Source: Clostridium sp. (lineage in GTDB: Bacteria; Bacillota; Clostridia; Peptostreptococcales; Peptostreptococcaceae). Taken from it: 33,644 nucleotides of DNA. Position 1 is the stretch's first letter, and each line of letters starts with the position of its first letter. A model generated the notes under the pieces. It ran no database searches, had not been told where the DNA came from, and saw only the letters and a program-made list of their open reading frames with translations. Both the position numbers and the translations under genes were made by a program. The DNA lies in contig JALFMW010000090.1 in the NCBI GenBank assembly GCA_022782605.1, forward strand, positions 1 through 33,644, read 5' to 3'. Shown in pieces: positions 17,787 to 26,384 of this stretch.

Positions 17787-19079
17787 ATGCAGATACTGAG
17801 CTTAGGGGAAAAAATAAAAAAACTTAGAAAAGAACAAAATATGACTCTGAAAGAATTAGCTGGTGACAGGATAACTGCAGCTCAAATAAGTCATATAGAA
17901 AGAGATAAGTCTCATACTAGTCAAGAATTATTGGAATATTTAGCTGATAAATTAGGTGTAAGTGTAGACTATCTATTAGAAACAAAAGAGATGCAATCTA
18001 AAAAAATTACAGATAATCTTATATTAAAAAGTGAAATATACATTAAATGTGATGAATTAGAAGAAGCAGAAGAGCAAATAAATGAAATTATAAAAGTATG
18101 TAAAAACTACAAATTGACTGAAAATTATGGAAAATGCAACAATTTGTTAGCAGAAATATATTGTAAAAGAGGAGATTATTCTTCAGCAGTATATTATTAT
18201 GAAAAGGCTTTATACTACTTTATAAAAAATGAAGATAAAGAAGATATTTATAATTGCTATGTTAGTATAGGAGATATATATGGACTAGATAAATTCCATA
18301 AGGGTGCATTAACTCATTATATGTTTGCTAAAGAAGTATTGGAAGAAAGTAATATAGAAGATGGAGATATATATAAGGAATTATATAGTAAAATATCTAA
18401 ATCATATATGAATTTAAAACAACCTCAGAAAGCTTTGGAATTTATGGAAAAAATAGATAGAATAGATAATGAAGATAACGTAAAAGAAGAAGTTAATATT
18501 TTAGTAATGAAAGCTAAAGGTTTATTAAGTGTTGGTAAATATGTAGAATCTAAAGAATGTTTTAATAAAGCATTAGAAATAATAAAAAAAGAAGAAAATA
18601 AAAATAGATTAGCACAAGTATATCTTACTATGAGTAATATTTACTCAGAAATTGGAGATGTAGATAAACATTTAGAGTATTCTCAAAAAGTATATGATAT
18701 CACTAAGAGAGATGAAAACAAGTACATGATGGAGAGCTTATTTAATATGATTGAATCATATGTACAAAAGGGTGAATATGAAATGGCTAAAAAATATTGT
18801 AAACTTGCCCTAGTTTCTTCTATAAAGAATAAAGATAAATACTACGAATATAAATCATTAAAATTCTATTCTGATATGTACAAAAATCAAGATGAAGTAG
18901 AGACAGCTATAGATTATTTAAATAAATGTATAACAATTGCAAATAATCTGCAAGATAGTAAAATATTAGCAAACTTATACATAGAACTTGGTAAATTGTA
19001 TTCTAATATATCAAAAGACAAAGAATTAGAATATTATCAAAAAGGAGTTTTAATGTACAAAGATTTAAATATCATATAA
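17787..19079 (+). CDS. Transcriptional regulator, HTH plus TPR repeats
   Basis: A 430-residue protein with an Xre-type helix-turn-helix at about 6-62 (GEKIKKLRKEQNMTLKELAG, ITAAQISHIERDKS), then a long array of TPR-like helices from about 75 to the end (NNLLAEIYCKRGDYSSAVYY, AQVYLTMSNIYSEIGDVDKH and others). This layout is that of the RRNPP peptide-sensing regulators (Rap, NprR, PlcR, PrgX, Rgg). That is inference: I find no convincing signal-peptide gene next to it. The ATG at 17787 lies about 11 bases after GGGGGGTG. It forms a single-gene unit between spo0J and the DUF951 gene, with a possible operator upstream. No gene name is recognised. Confidence 0.8.
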   Translation: MQILSLGEKIKKLRKEQNMTLKELAGDRITAAQISHIERDKSHTSQELLEYLADKLGVSVDYLLETKEMQSKKITDNLILKSEIYIKCDELEEAEEQINEIIKVCKNYKLTENYGKCNNLLAEIYCKRGDYSSAVYYYEKALYYFIKNEDKEDIYNCYVSIGDIYGLDKFHKGALTHYMFAKEVLEESNIEDGDIYKELYSKISKSYMNLKQPQKALEFMEKIDRIDNEDNVKEEVNILVMKAKGLLSVGKYVESKECFNKALEIIKKEENKNRLAQVYLTMSNIYSEIGDVDKHLEYSQKVYDITKRDENKYMMESLFNMIESYVQKGEYEMAKKYCKLALVSSIKNKDKYYEYKSLKFYSDMYKNQDEVETAIDYLNKCITIANNLQDSKILANLYIELGKLYSNISKDKELEYYQKGVLMYKDLNII

Positions 19080-19528
19080 AATAGCGTAAATAAAAGTACT
19101 TTTTTAATTTTAAAGTAGTTAGTTATTTAACAAAAAATAGATTAATAAGAAATTTACTTTTATATTATGTGTTGATATAATTATGGTAGGAGAGTTATTT
19201 CCTACCATAATATTTACTCACTAACATAAATAAAATATTCTTTATTTAAAGACTGAAGCAAATAAGATTAATTGATTTTATTAAAATAAAACAAAGATGT
19301 TATCAGTCTTAGTTCATTTCATTAAACTAGATAATTAAGGCAAAGTAATTATTAAAGTTCATCTTAATACTGCTTAAAAAATATGTTATAAAAAGTGGTG
19401 TTATATCTATTAAATTTTCAACTGAAAATGCAAAAAATAAAGATATGTAATTTTAGAGGGGATTATTATATATCATAGTAATTGATGAAATAAAAATAAG
19501 ACTAAATTAGTTAGGAGGTTGATTGTTT
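19080..19528. other. 449-bp gap without a recognised gene
   Basis: The only structures I see are AAAAGTACTTTT at 19092-19103, followed by T residues (a weak terminator-like palindrome), and the 11-bp hairpin at 19180-19211. Short frames such as the ATG at 19296 (12 codons) and at 19429 (15 codons) lack ribosome binding sites. The rest is AT-rich and featureless to the eye. Confidence 0.6.
19180..19211. terminator. Hairpin, possible terminator of the HTH-TPR gene
   Basis: ATTATGGTAGG pairs with CCTACCATAAT over a 10-nt loop, about 100 nt after the stop. The T-run after it is poor (ATTTACTC), so a terminator role is uncertain. Confidence 0.35.
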
Positions 19529-19714
19529 ATGCCGATGAATCTTAATTTAGGAGATATCGTTGAATTAAAAAAACAACATGCATGTGGATGTAAACAATTT
19601 GAAATAATTAGAGTTGGTATGGATATAAAAATAAAATGTACTAACTGCAAGAGGCTAATTATGTTAGATAGACCAACTTTAGAAAAAAGAATAAAGAAAA
19701 TCATAACTGAATAG
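19529..19714 (+). CDS. DUF951 family protein
   Basis: Small 61-residue protein, MPMNLNLGDIVELKKQHACG, with four cysteines in a CGC ... CTNC pattern (HACGCKQFEI, KIKCTNCKRLIML) that looks like a zinc site or small beta barrel. I recognise the DUF951 family, usually found near spo0J and rpsF in Firmicutes; its function is unknown. The frame opens at TTG 19523, but ATG 19529 lies ten bases after TAGGAGG (19512-19518), the better spacing. It may share a transcript with the aminotransferase 80 nt downstream. Confidence 0.85.
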   Translation: MPMNLNLGDIVELKKQHACGCKQFEIIRVGMDIKIKCTNCKRLIMLDRPTLEKRIKKIITE

Positions 19715-19794
19715 AGACAGCTTTAGTTAAAGAGTTACGTAACCTAATAAAAATTCATATATATAATTAGGTAATATATAGGGGGTGCTTTAAC

Positions 19795-21006
19795 ATGGCA
19801 GTTAGATTTGCAGAAAGAATGGGGAAAGTTGAAGGTTCAGCTATACGTGAGTTATTAAAACTTACAGCTAGACCAGAGGTAATATCTTTTGCAGGTGGTA
19901 TGCCTGCTCCAGAATTATTCCCAGTTGAAGAGATGAAAAAAGTTTCAGTTGCAGTGTTAGAAGAACAGGGGAAAGTTGCATTACAATATACTACAACAGA
20001 AGGATATCTTCCATTAAGAGAAAAAATAGCAGATAGAATGAATAAAACACTTAAAACAAATGTTGGCCCAGATGATATATTAATAACAAGTGGATCTCAA
20101 CAAGGTCTTGATTTCTCAGGAAAAGCATTTATTGATAAAGGTGATGTTGTTTTATGTGAAAGCCCATCTTATATGGGTGCATTAAATGCAATGAAAGCTT
20201 ATGAACCAGAATTTATTGAAATTAAAACTGATAATGATGGTATGATAATGGAAGATTTGGAGAAAGTATTAGCTTCAAATGATAAAGTTAAATTAATATA
20301 TGTTATCCCTGATTTTCAAAATCCATCAGGTAGAACTTGGCCTTTAGAAAGACGTATTAAATTTATGGAAATCATAAATAAATATGAAATACCAGTAGTA
20401 GAAGATAACCCATATGGTGAATTAAGATTTGATGGAGAAACTTTACCATCTTTGAAATCATTAGATACTAAAGGATTAGTTATTTATCTTGGTACTTTCT
20501 CAAAAATATTCTGTCCAGGATATAGACTTGGATGGACTTGTGCTGCTCCAGAAATATTAACAAAATTCAATGTTTGTAAACAAGGAGCTGATTTACAAGC
20601 ATCTACAATAAGTCAAATGGAAGTGAATAAATTCATAGAAATGTATGATTTAGATGCACATGTTGAAAAAATAAAAGAATGTTACTCTAAACGTAGAGAT
20701 GTAATGTTAAAAGCAATGGAAGATGAATTCCCAGATTGTGTTGAGTTTACACATCCACAAGGTGGATTATTTACATGGGTTACATTCCCAGAAGGCATTG
20801 ATGCTGGAGAAATGGCTAAAAAATGCTTAGAAAAAAATGTAGCATATGTGCCAGGAGCTTCATTCTATCCAAATGGAGGAGTATATAATACTTGTAGACT
20901 TAACTATTCAAATATGCCTGAAGATAAAATAATAGAAGGTATAAAAAGAATGGGAGAAGTATTAAGAGAAGAACTAGCAAAAGAAGAATTAGCTACAAAT
21001 AAATAA
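19795..21006 (+). CDS. PLP-dependent aminotransferase, fold type I (LysN/Aro8 group)
   Basis: A 403-residue enzyme of the aminotransferase class I/II family. SFAGGMPAPELFP opens the domain, TSGSQQGLDFSGKAF and YVIPDFQNPSGRTW bind the cofactor, EDNPYGELRF holds the PLP-ring Asp/Tyr, and TFSKIFCPGYRLGW carries the Schiff-base lysine; the C-terminal Arg is in NTCRLNYS. It is closest in pattern to 2-aminoadipate/aromatic aminotransferases without the GntR domain of MocR proteins. The substrate cannot be fixed from sequence. The ATG at 19795 follows GGGGGTG. It is the last gene before a strong terminator. Confidence 0.88.
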   Translation: MAVRFAERMGKVEGSAIRELLKLTARPEVISFAGGMPAPELFPVEEMKKVSVAVLEEQGKVALQYTTTEGYLPLREKIADRMNKTLKTNVGPDDILITSGSQQGLDFSGKAFIDKGDVVLCESPSYMGALNAMKAYEPEFIEIKTDNDGMIMEDLEKVLASNDKVKLIYVIPDFQNPSGRTWPLERRIKFMEIINKYEIPVVEDNPYGELRFDGETLPSLKSLDTKGLVIYLGTFSKIFCPGYRLGWTCAAPEILTKFNVCKQGADLQASTISQMEVNKFIEMYDLDAHVEKIKECYSKRRDVMLKAMEDEFPDCVEFTHPQGGLFTWVTFPEGIDAGEMAKKCLEKNVAYVPGASFYPNGGVYNTCRLNYSNMPEDKIIEGIKRMGEVLREELAKEELATNK

Positions 21007-21040
21007 GAAAATATATACTCCTAATGGGGTTAATAAAATA

Positions 21041-21081
21041 AATAAAAAGCAGGCAAAGTATTACTTTGTCTGCTTTTTATT
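21041..21081. terminator. Strong terminator after the aminotransferase gene
   Basis: An 18-bp stem, 21041-21058 with 21064-21081, has one G·U. It starts with A-rich and ends with T-rich sequence, so it can act on either strand. Confidence 0.85.
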
Positions 21082-21085
21082 GAAA

Positions 21086-21113
21086 AAATGGATAGCTATT
21101 AAGCTATCCATTT
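21086..21113 (-). terminator. Second hairpin, oriented as a minus-strand terminator
   Basis: AAATGGATAGCT pairs perfectly with AGCTATCCATTT over loop ATTA. On the minus strand it is followed by TTTTTTC; on the plus strand no T-run follows. No gene points into it from the right. Confidence 0.45.
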
Positions 21114-21280
21114 GGGAGATTGGGATGAAATATATTTAAGTTATGGGGGCTATATATATTTGTATTATTTATCATATGTAATAAAAATATACATATATTG
21201 AATAATTTAAATAAAATAATGGCAAAAATATATAAAAGCTAATTATAAAATTATAACAACTAAAAATAGGCATAAATAGT

Positions 21281-21309
21281 TTGACATAGCTTATTATAAA
21301 TGATAAAAT
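21281..21309 (+). promoter_or_regulatory. Promoter for rpsF-ssb-rpsR
   Basis: TTGACA (21281-21286), 17-nt spacer, TAAAAT (21304-21309). About 75 nt remain to the rpsF start for a leader. Confidence 0.75.
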
Positions 21310-21317
21310 ACATAAGT

Positions 21318-21370
21318 ATGAGAATTTATTCTCATTTCTCTGCTCTGCAAAAGCGGAGCCGTTAAGTCCA
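21318..21370 (+). promoter_or_regulatory. Probable S6:S18 ribosomal-protein leader
   Basis: Two hairpins precede rpsF: ATGAGAA / TTCTCAT (21319-21336) and GCTCTGC / GCGGAGC with an AAAA loop (21342-21359). The second is followed by CCG (21359-21361) and TTAAG. The known rpsF leader motif of Firmicutes has a stem next to an unpaired CCG that mimics the S6:S18 site in 16S rRNA. Autoregulation by the S6:S18 complex is inferred. Confidence 0.5.
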
Positions 21371-21386
21371 AAGGGAGGTGAAATTA

Positions 21387-21665
21387 ATGAAAAATTATGA
21401 ATTAGTTTACGTTGTAAGACCAAACGCTGAAGACGAAGTTAAAGAAGCTGTATTAAACAAAGTACAAGAAGTAATCTCAGCTAATGGTGAAGTTGAAAAA
21501 GTTGATACTTGGGGAAACAAAAAATTAGCTTACCAAATAGCTAAATTCTCTGAAGGTTTCTACGTATTAGTAAACTTCAAAGCTTCTGCTGATCTTCCAA
21601 AAGAATTAGACAGAAACTTAAAAATAAACGAAAACGTAATAAGACATATGATAGTTTGTGCTTAA
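21387..21665 (+). CDS. rpsF: Ribosomal protein S6
   Basis: Small-subunit protein of 92 residues, MKNYELVYVVRPNAEDEVKE, with the family's WGNKKLAYQIAKFSEGFYVL core and NENVIRHMIV end. It binds 16S rRNA as a heterodimer with S18, encoded two genes on. GTG 21378 is in frame but overlaps the ribosome binding site GGGAGG (21373-21378), so ATG 21387 is the start. First gene of rpsF-ssb-rpsR. Confidence 0.97.
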   Translation: MKNYELVYVVRPNAEDEVKEAVLNKVQEVISANGEVEKVDTWGNKKLAYQIAKFSEGFYVLVNFKASADLPKELDRNLKINENVIRHMIVCA

Positions 21666-21706
21666 TTAGCATTTAACTAGTTTTATTATGAATAGGTGGT
21701 GCTTTT

Positions 21707-22159
21707 ATGAACCATGTAGTTTTAGTTGGTAGATTGACTAAAGATCCAGAATTAAGATATATGCCTGGTAGTGGAACTCCTGTTGCTAATTTCACATTAG
21801 CTATAGATAGAGATTACACTAAAAAAGATGGAACTAGAGATACAGACTTTATACCAGTAGAGGTAATAGGTCCTTCGGCTGACTTTTGTGCTAAATATAT
21901 AACAAAAGGAAGACTAGTTGCAGTTCAGGGAACAATAAGAGTTGATAGATATCAAACTCAAACTGGAGAAAATCGAACATTTACTAAAGTAAGTTCTAGA
22001 ACGGTACAAGCTTTAGAAAGTAATAAAAATAGATCTGAAAATTCATACGGAGAAGGTCATCAAGGTTCGCAACCGACTTTCGAACCTAACTTCGAGACAC
22101 CACAAGGATTAGATCCAAATGGTTTCCAAGCAATAGATGATGACGATATACCATTTTAA
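21707..22159 (+). CDS. ssb: Single-stranded DNA-binding protein
   Basis: A 150-residue SSB. The OB fold begins MNHVVLVGRLTKDPELRY, with FTLAIDRDYT and GRLVAVQGTIRVDRYQT. A flexible Gly/Gln-rich linker leads to the acidic tip DDDIPF, which recruits replication and repair partners. It lies between rpsF and rpsR, the conserved Firmicute order, 41 nt after rpsF. The ATG follows AGGTGGTG. Confidence 0.97.
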   Translation: MNHVVLVGRLTKDPELRYMPGSGTPVANFTLAIDRDYTKKDGTRDTDFIPVEVIGPSADFCAKYITKGRLVAVQGTIRVDRYQTQTGENRTFTKVSSRTVQALESNKNRSENSYGEGHQGSQPTFEPNFETPQGLDPNGFQAIDDDDIPF

Positions 22160-22177
22160 AGAAGGAGGGGACTCTAG

Positions 22178-22405
22178 ATGATAAACAAAAAAAGACGTAA
22201 AAAAAGAAAAGTATGTCAATTCTGTGCTTCTAAAGACGCTAGAATAGACTACAAAAATACTCAAAGATTACAAAAATATGTAACTGAAAGAGGTAAAATA
22301 TTACCAAGAAGAATATCAGGAACATGTGCTAAACATCAAAGAGAATTAACAGTAGCAATAAAAAGAGCTAGAAACATAGCACTTTTACCATATACATTAG
22401 ACTAA
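22178..22405 (+). CDS. rpsR: Ribosomal protein S18
   Basis: A basic 75-residue small-subunit protein: [17 protein letters not shown] with two cysteines, the S18 signature [20 protein letters not shown] and [13 protein letters not shown] at the end. It starts at ATG 22178 after GAAGGAGGGG, 18 nt beyond ssb. The CxxC form suggests a zinc-using paralogue type, though only part of the usual four-cysteine set is present (Cys, Cys, Cys). Confidence 0.96.
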   Translation: MINKKRRKKRKVCQFCASKDARIDYKNTQRLQKYVTERGKILPRRISGTCAKHQRELTVAIKRARNIALLPYTLD

Positions 22406-22412
22406 TAAAAAT

Positions 22413-22447
22413 GCCTTCCATTGAGTTATCAATGGTGGGCTTTTTTA
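22413..22447 (+). terminator. Terminator after rpsR
   Basis: GCCTTCCATTG pairs with CAATGGTGGGC (loop AGTTAT, imperfect in the middle), followed by a T-run. Confidence 0.8.
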
Positions 22448-22547
22448 TTTTAAGTAATAAACCTGCTTTTAAAGATATTTAGATATTTAATGGAAGTAAA
22501 TTTTTAATTAAAATCAAACTTTAAAAATTCAATATTAGATAAAAATG

Positions 22548-22572
22548 AGAAGGGCATGAGACCTTCTTTTTT
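22548..22572 (+). terminator. Second terminator-like hairpin before the MazG-like gene
   Basis: AGAAGG (22548-22553) pairs with CCTTCT (22562-22567) and is followed by five T. It lies about 100 nt after the rpsR terminator with no gene between. Confidence 0.6.
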
Positions 22573-22632
22573 CATTGTATTTAATGTAGTAAATTATGAT
22601 ATAATGTTTATATATTGAGGAGGGGGACGATT

Positions 22633-22953
22633 GTGCGAATAGAAAAAGGTTCTGATATTACTAAGAATGTAAAAATTATAGAATGGATAAAAAATGAAAT
22701 ACTAATAAGTGTTAGTGATTTATTTAATTTAATATTCAAGGGAGTAAAACCTATTGATGATAAACTTCAAAATACTTTAGCGAACATAATAATGTTAACA
22801 TATCTACTGGGGAAAAGATTAGGTATTAGTTTTGATGAAATAGACTATAAAATAAAGGAAAAATCAAGACAAGGAATAAAAGAAGAACATAGTATAGAAA
22901 CATGGTTTGGAGATTTGTCAAAATTGGAAGAACACATAGACAATAGGGAGTGA
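22633..22953 (+). CDS. MazG-like family protein
   Basis: A 106-residue, mostly helical protein. EWIKNEILISVSDLFNLIF and NTLANIIMLTYLLGKRLGISFDEIDYKIKEK resemble the MazG-like family found at this place in clostridia, related to nucleotide pyrophosphohydrolases; the metal-binding E-E-x-x-E-D set is not clearly complete, so catalysis is doubtful. The frame is open from TTG 22615, but GGAGGGGG (22618-22625) sits inside that extension and is seven bases before GTG 22633, which I take as start. It begins the yybS-gdpP-rplI-dnaB run, with yybS 6 nt away. Confidence 0.75.
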   Translation: MRIEKGSDITKNVKIIEWIKNEILISVSDLFNLIFKGVKPIDDKLQNTLANIIMLTYLLGKRLGISFDEIDYKIKEKSRQGIKEEHSIETWFGDLSKLEEHIDNRE

Positions 22954-22959
22954 TTTGAA

Positions 22960-23907
22960 TTGAATAAAGATTTAAGACTATCAAGAGTATTACTGATAGT
23001 CATTTTAGCTATAATATTAATATTAGTAAGTTTAAATATATCTCAATTAAGTTTATTATTGTTATTAATACCGATACCTTTTGCATTAATCGGAACATTG
23101 TCGAATTTAAAAAATAATATAATTTCATTATCAGTTACATTTTTATCGTTAATGTATTTTACTAAATATGCAAATGCTATGGATATATTTATAAATAGTA
23201 TTATTCCAGGAACAATAATAGGTATTATAGCTAAAAAAGTTATAAATGATGAAAATAGTAATAAATATGAGCCTGTTTTTGCAGGAATAATAATATTTAT
23301 AATTTCTATAGTAGTACATTATTTAATATCAAAATATGTTTTTAAAACAGATTTATTGGAAGAATTATTGAAAATGTTTAATGAAAGTATGGAATTTCAA
23401 AAAGGTTTATTTGAATCAACAAATAATGATTCAATAAGTTTGCAAAATATAACAGATACTTTTAGAAATATAATACCGTCCATATTATTTTTCAGAAGTA
23501 TGATGTTATCAATAATTATATATTTTATTGAAGTATTTACTCTAAAAAAAATCAAATATGCAGATTTATCGGAAATAAAGTTTAGAAATTTTTATTTACC
23601 GGGAAATGCTATAGTTATTTATTTTATATTATATTTAATAATGATATTACTATCATATATAAAGACACCATTATATACAGATGCAATATTTTTAAATTTA
23701 GAAATAATATTTAACTTTATGTTTATAATACAAGGAATTTCAGTATCTGTTTATTTTATTGCAAAATGGTTAAAAAAAAGTTTAAATAATAAAATATTTA
23801 TGGGTGCATTATGTATAGGAATATTTGGAATGACAGGTATTTCTTTCATTGGTATGGTAGATAGTATATTAGATTTCAGAAGAGTAAGAGTTTATAAATC
23901 TAGATAG
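22960..23907 (+). CDS. DUF2232 membrane protein (YybS-like)
   Basis: A 315-residue integral membrane protein with about eight hydrophobic segments (first RVLLIVILAIILILVSL at ~10-26, last around 285-305). It resembles YybS, which stands before gdpP in most Firmicutes; the family looks like small-molecule transporter S-components, but the role is unknown. The TTG start at 22960 follows AGGGAG at a ten-base spacing. Ten bases separate its stop from gdpP, so a shared transcript is likely. Confidence 0.82.
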   Translation: MNKDLRLSRVLLIVILAIILILVSLNISQLSLLLLLIPIPFALIGTLSNLKNNIISLSVTFLSLMYFTKYANAMDIFINSIIPGTIIGIIAKKVINDENSNKYEPVFAGIIIFIISIVVHYLISKYVFKTDLLEELLKMFNESMEFQKGLFESTNNDSISLQNITDTFRNIIPSILFFRSMMLSIIIYFIEVFTLKKIKYADLSEIKFRNFYLPGNAIVIYFILYLIMILLSYIKTPLYTDAIFLNLEIIFNFMFIIQGISVSVYFIAKWLKKSLNNKIFMGALCIGIFGMTGISFIGMVDSILDFRRVRVYKSR

Positions 23908-23917
23908 GAGGGTAGAA

Positions 23918-25912
23918 ATGAGGAATAAGCCAAACTTTAAAATAAATATGCCAGAAATAAATATATATATATTAATTATTGGAATAACAAGTTTAGCTCT
24001 ACTTTTCTATAATTTATATGTAGGATGTTTATTTTTCTTTATTTTTATTTATATAGTCTTTCATAACTGGAGAATTTCAAATTTTAGAAAAAAAGAATGG
24101 AATAAGTATATTGAAAACTTATCCTTAGATATAGATGAAACAACAAAAAAGGCGATAATGAATCTTCCTATACCTCTTTGTATTCTTGAGTTTGATGGAA
24201 ATATATCTTGGTATAATAAAAAGTTTTATGAAATGACAGAATCACCAGATTTATTAGGTGAAAATATAGATAACATTATTAAAAATATTAACTTAAGAAA
24301 AGTATTAAATGAAAATAAAGAGATGTATACGGATGTATGTTATAAAGACAGAGAATATACAGTTGTTTACAATGTAATAAAAAATGAACAAAATAAACAA
24401 GTAAAGTATCTTATGATGCTTTATTGGATAGATAAAACAGAATATTTAAATCTTGCTCAAAAATATGAGGAAGAAAAAAATATTATAATGTTAATACAAG
24501 TTGATGGATATGATGAAGTATTAAAAAGTGCTAGTGAAGAAAAAAGATCTCTAATATCTGTAGAGTTGGAAAGAATCTTATCAGGATTAGAAACAGATTT
24601 ACATGCGGCAGTAAAAAGAACATCAAAAGATAAATACATAGTAATTACTAATCAAAAAGGTTTATCAAAGTTACAAGAAAATAAATTTACAATTTTAGAT
24701 ACTATAAGAGATATTGATTATGGAAATACTCTGCCTGTTACTATTAGTATAGGTGTTGGTCGTGATGGAGAATCCATATATGAAAATATTCAATTAGCAA
24801 CAGGAGCTCTTGATTTAGCATTAGGTAGAGGTGGAGATCAAGCGATTGTTAAAACAAAAGATAAATTTGAATTTTATGGAGGAAAATCTAAAGCTGTTGA
24901 AAAAACGACCAAGGTTAAATCCAGACTAATAGGACATGCATTAAAAGAAATAGTATCTCAAAGTGAAATGATTTATATAATGGGACATAAATATCCAGAT
25001 TTAGATGCTTTAGGATCAGCAGTTGGAATATATGATATATGTAAGTCTCTAAAAAAAGAAACTCATATAGTTTTAGACCAGGTTAATGAATCCATAGATG
25101 AATTTGTTAGAAGATTAAATAAGTGTGAGTATTATAATGATTTATTTATAAGTAGAGAAGAAGCAATTAAAAACTGTACAAGAGATACCTTAGTAGTTGT
25201 AGTAGATACTCATAGACCTAGTTACACAGAATGTGAAGAGTTACTAAGTATAAGCAAAAAAGTCGCTGTAATAGATCATCATAGAAAAGGCGTTGAATCA
25301 ATAAAAAATACAGTACTTGCATTCCATGAGATATATGTATCATCTACATGTGAAATGGTAACAGAAGTTGTTCAATACCTTGAGGATGATGTTAAAATAA
25401 ATAAACTTACTGCTGAAGGACTTTTAGCAGGAATAAATTTAGATACAAAGTTTTTCGCATTTAAAACTGGGGTAAGAACTTTTGAAGCAGCATCTTATTT
25501 GAAAAAATTAGGAGCAGATACTACAGAAGTTAAGAAACTTTTCAGAACAAATGTAGAAGATTTTAAAGCAAAGGCAGATATTATAAGTAATACTCATATT
25601 ATTGATAATAAAATATGTATTTCTTATTCTAAAACATATACAGAAAATATAAATGTAGTTATTGCACAAGCTGCAGATGAACTACTAACAGTGAAGAATA
25701 TTGAGGCCTCATTTATACTAGGAGAGAAAGATGGAACTATATTTATAAGTGCAAGGTCTTTAGGAAAAATAAATGTTCATGTTTTAATGGAAAAGCTGGG
25801 TGGTGGTGGACACATAGATATAGCTGGAGCACAGTTACAAGGCGTGTCTATTGACGAAGCATATAATAAAGTAAAACAAATTATTGAACAATACTTAAGG
25901 GAGGAAGACTAA
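23918..25912 (+). CDS. gdpP: Cyclic-di-AMP phosphodiesterase GdpP
   Basis: A 664-residue membrane enzyme that cleaves c-di-AMP, the messenger controlling potassium and osmolyte balance. Two membrane helices lie at about 13-55. A PAS-like domain follows (IPLCILEFDGNISWYNKKF), then a degenerate GGDEF domain (about 175-310, ending GRGGDQAIVK). The DHH domain has MGHKYPDLDALGSAVG, VVVDTHRPSY and VIDHHRKG, and the DHHA1 domain ends with MEKLGGGGHIDIAGAQL. All metal-binding motifs are present. The ATG follows GGAGGG. Its stop abuts the rplI ATG with no gap. Confidence 0.96.
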   Translation: MRNKPNFKINMPEINIYILIIGITSLALLFYNLYVGCLFFFIFIYIVFHNWRISNFRKKEWNKYIENLSLDIDETTKKAIMNLPIPLCILEFDGNISWYNKKFYEMTESPDLLGENIDNIIKNINLRKVLNENKEMYTDVCYKDREYTVVYNVIKNEQNKQVKYLMMLYWIDKTEYLNLAQKYEEEKNIIMLIQVDGYDEVLKSASEEKRSLISVELERILSGLETDLHAAVKRTSKDKYIVITNQKGLSKLQENKFTILDTIRDIDYGNTLPVTISIGVGRDGESIYENIQLATGALDLALGRGGDQAIVKTKDKFEFYGGKSKAVEKTTKVKSRLIGHALKEIVSQSEMIYIMGHKYPDLDALGSAVGIYDICKSLKKETHIVLDQVNESIDEFVRRLNKCEYYNDLFISREEAIKNCTRDTLVVVVDTHRPSYTECEELLSISKKVAVIDHHRKGVESIKNTVLAFHEIYVSSTCEMVTEVVQYLEDDVKINKLTAEGLLAGINLDTKFFAFKTGVRTFEAASYLKKLGADTTEVKKLFRTNVEDFKAKADIISNTHIIDNKICISYSKTYTENINVVIAQAADELLTVKNIEASFILGEKDGTIFISARSLGKINVHVLMEKLGGGGHIDIAGAQLQGVSIDEAYNKVKQIIEQYLREED

Positions 25913-26362
25913 ATGAAAGTAATTTTATTAAAAGATGTAAAAGGAACAGGAAAAAAAGGAGAGGTTAAAGAGGTAAGTGATGGATACGCAAAAAACTTCT
26001 TATTACCTAAAAAAATGGCTGTAGTTGCTGATAATACAAATATTAAAGAATTAAATGAAAAAAATAAATCTAAAGAAAATAAAGCTCAAAAAGAATATGA
26101 AGCAGCTGTAGAATTAGGAAAGAAAATGGAAGATATGGCTGTAACTATATATTCAAAAGCTGGTGATGGTGGAAGATTATTTGGTTCAATAACTTCTAAA
26201 GATATAGCAGAGCAAATAAAGAAACAACATAGTATAGAAGTAGATAAAAGAAAAGTAATGCTTGATGAACCAATCAGAGCATTAGGATCAAGATTTGTTG
26301 AAATTAAAATACATCAAAAAGTTACTACTAAAATAAGAGTAGACGTAAGAGAAAAACAATAA
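25913..26362 (+). CDS. rplI: Ribosomal protein L9
   Basis: A 149-residue large-subunit protein. The N-terminal RNA-binding signature is [20 protein letters not shown], with [14 protein letters not shown]. The long connecting helix ([20 protein letters not shown]) leads to the C-terminal domain with [17 protein letters not shown]. The ATG directly follows the gdpP stop; GGGAGG stands inside the last gdpP codons. dnaB follows after 22 nt. Confidence 0.97.
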   Translation: MKVILLKDVKGTGKKGEVKEVSDGYAKNFLLPKKMAVVADNTNIKELNEKNKSKENKAQKEYEAAVELGKKMEDMAVTIYSKAGDGGRLFGSITSKDIAEQIKKQHSIEVDKRKVMLDEPIRALGSRFVEIKIHQKVTTKIRVDVREKQ

Positions 26363-26384
26363 GCACTAGGTAGAGGTGATAATA

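Noticed and set aside
21172-21423. 83-codon minus-strand frame before rpsF
   Set aside because: It covers the rpsF promoter, leader and start in antisense; no start signal or known motif.
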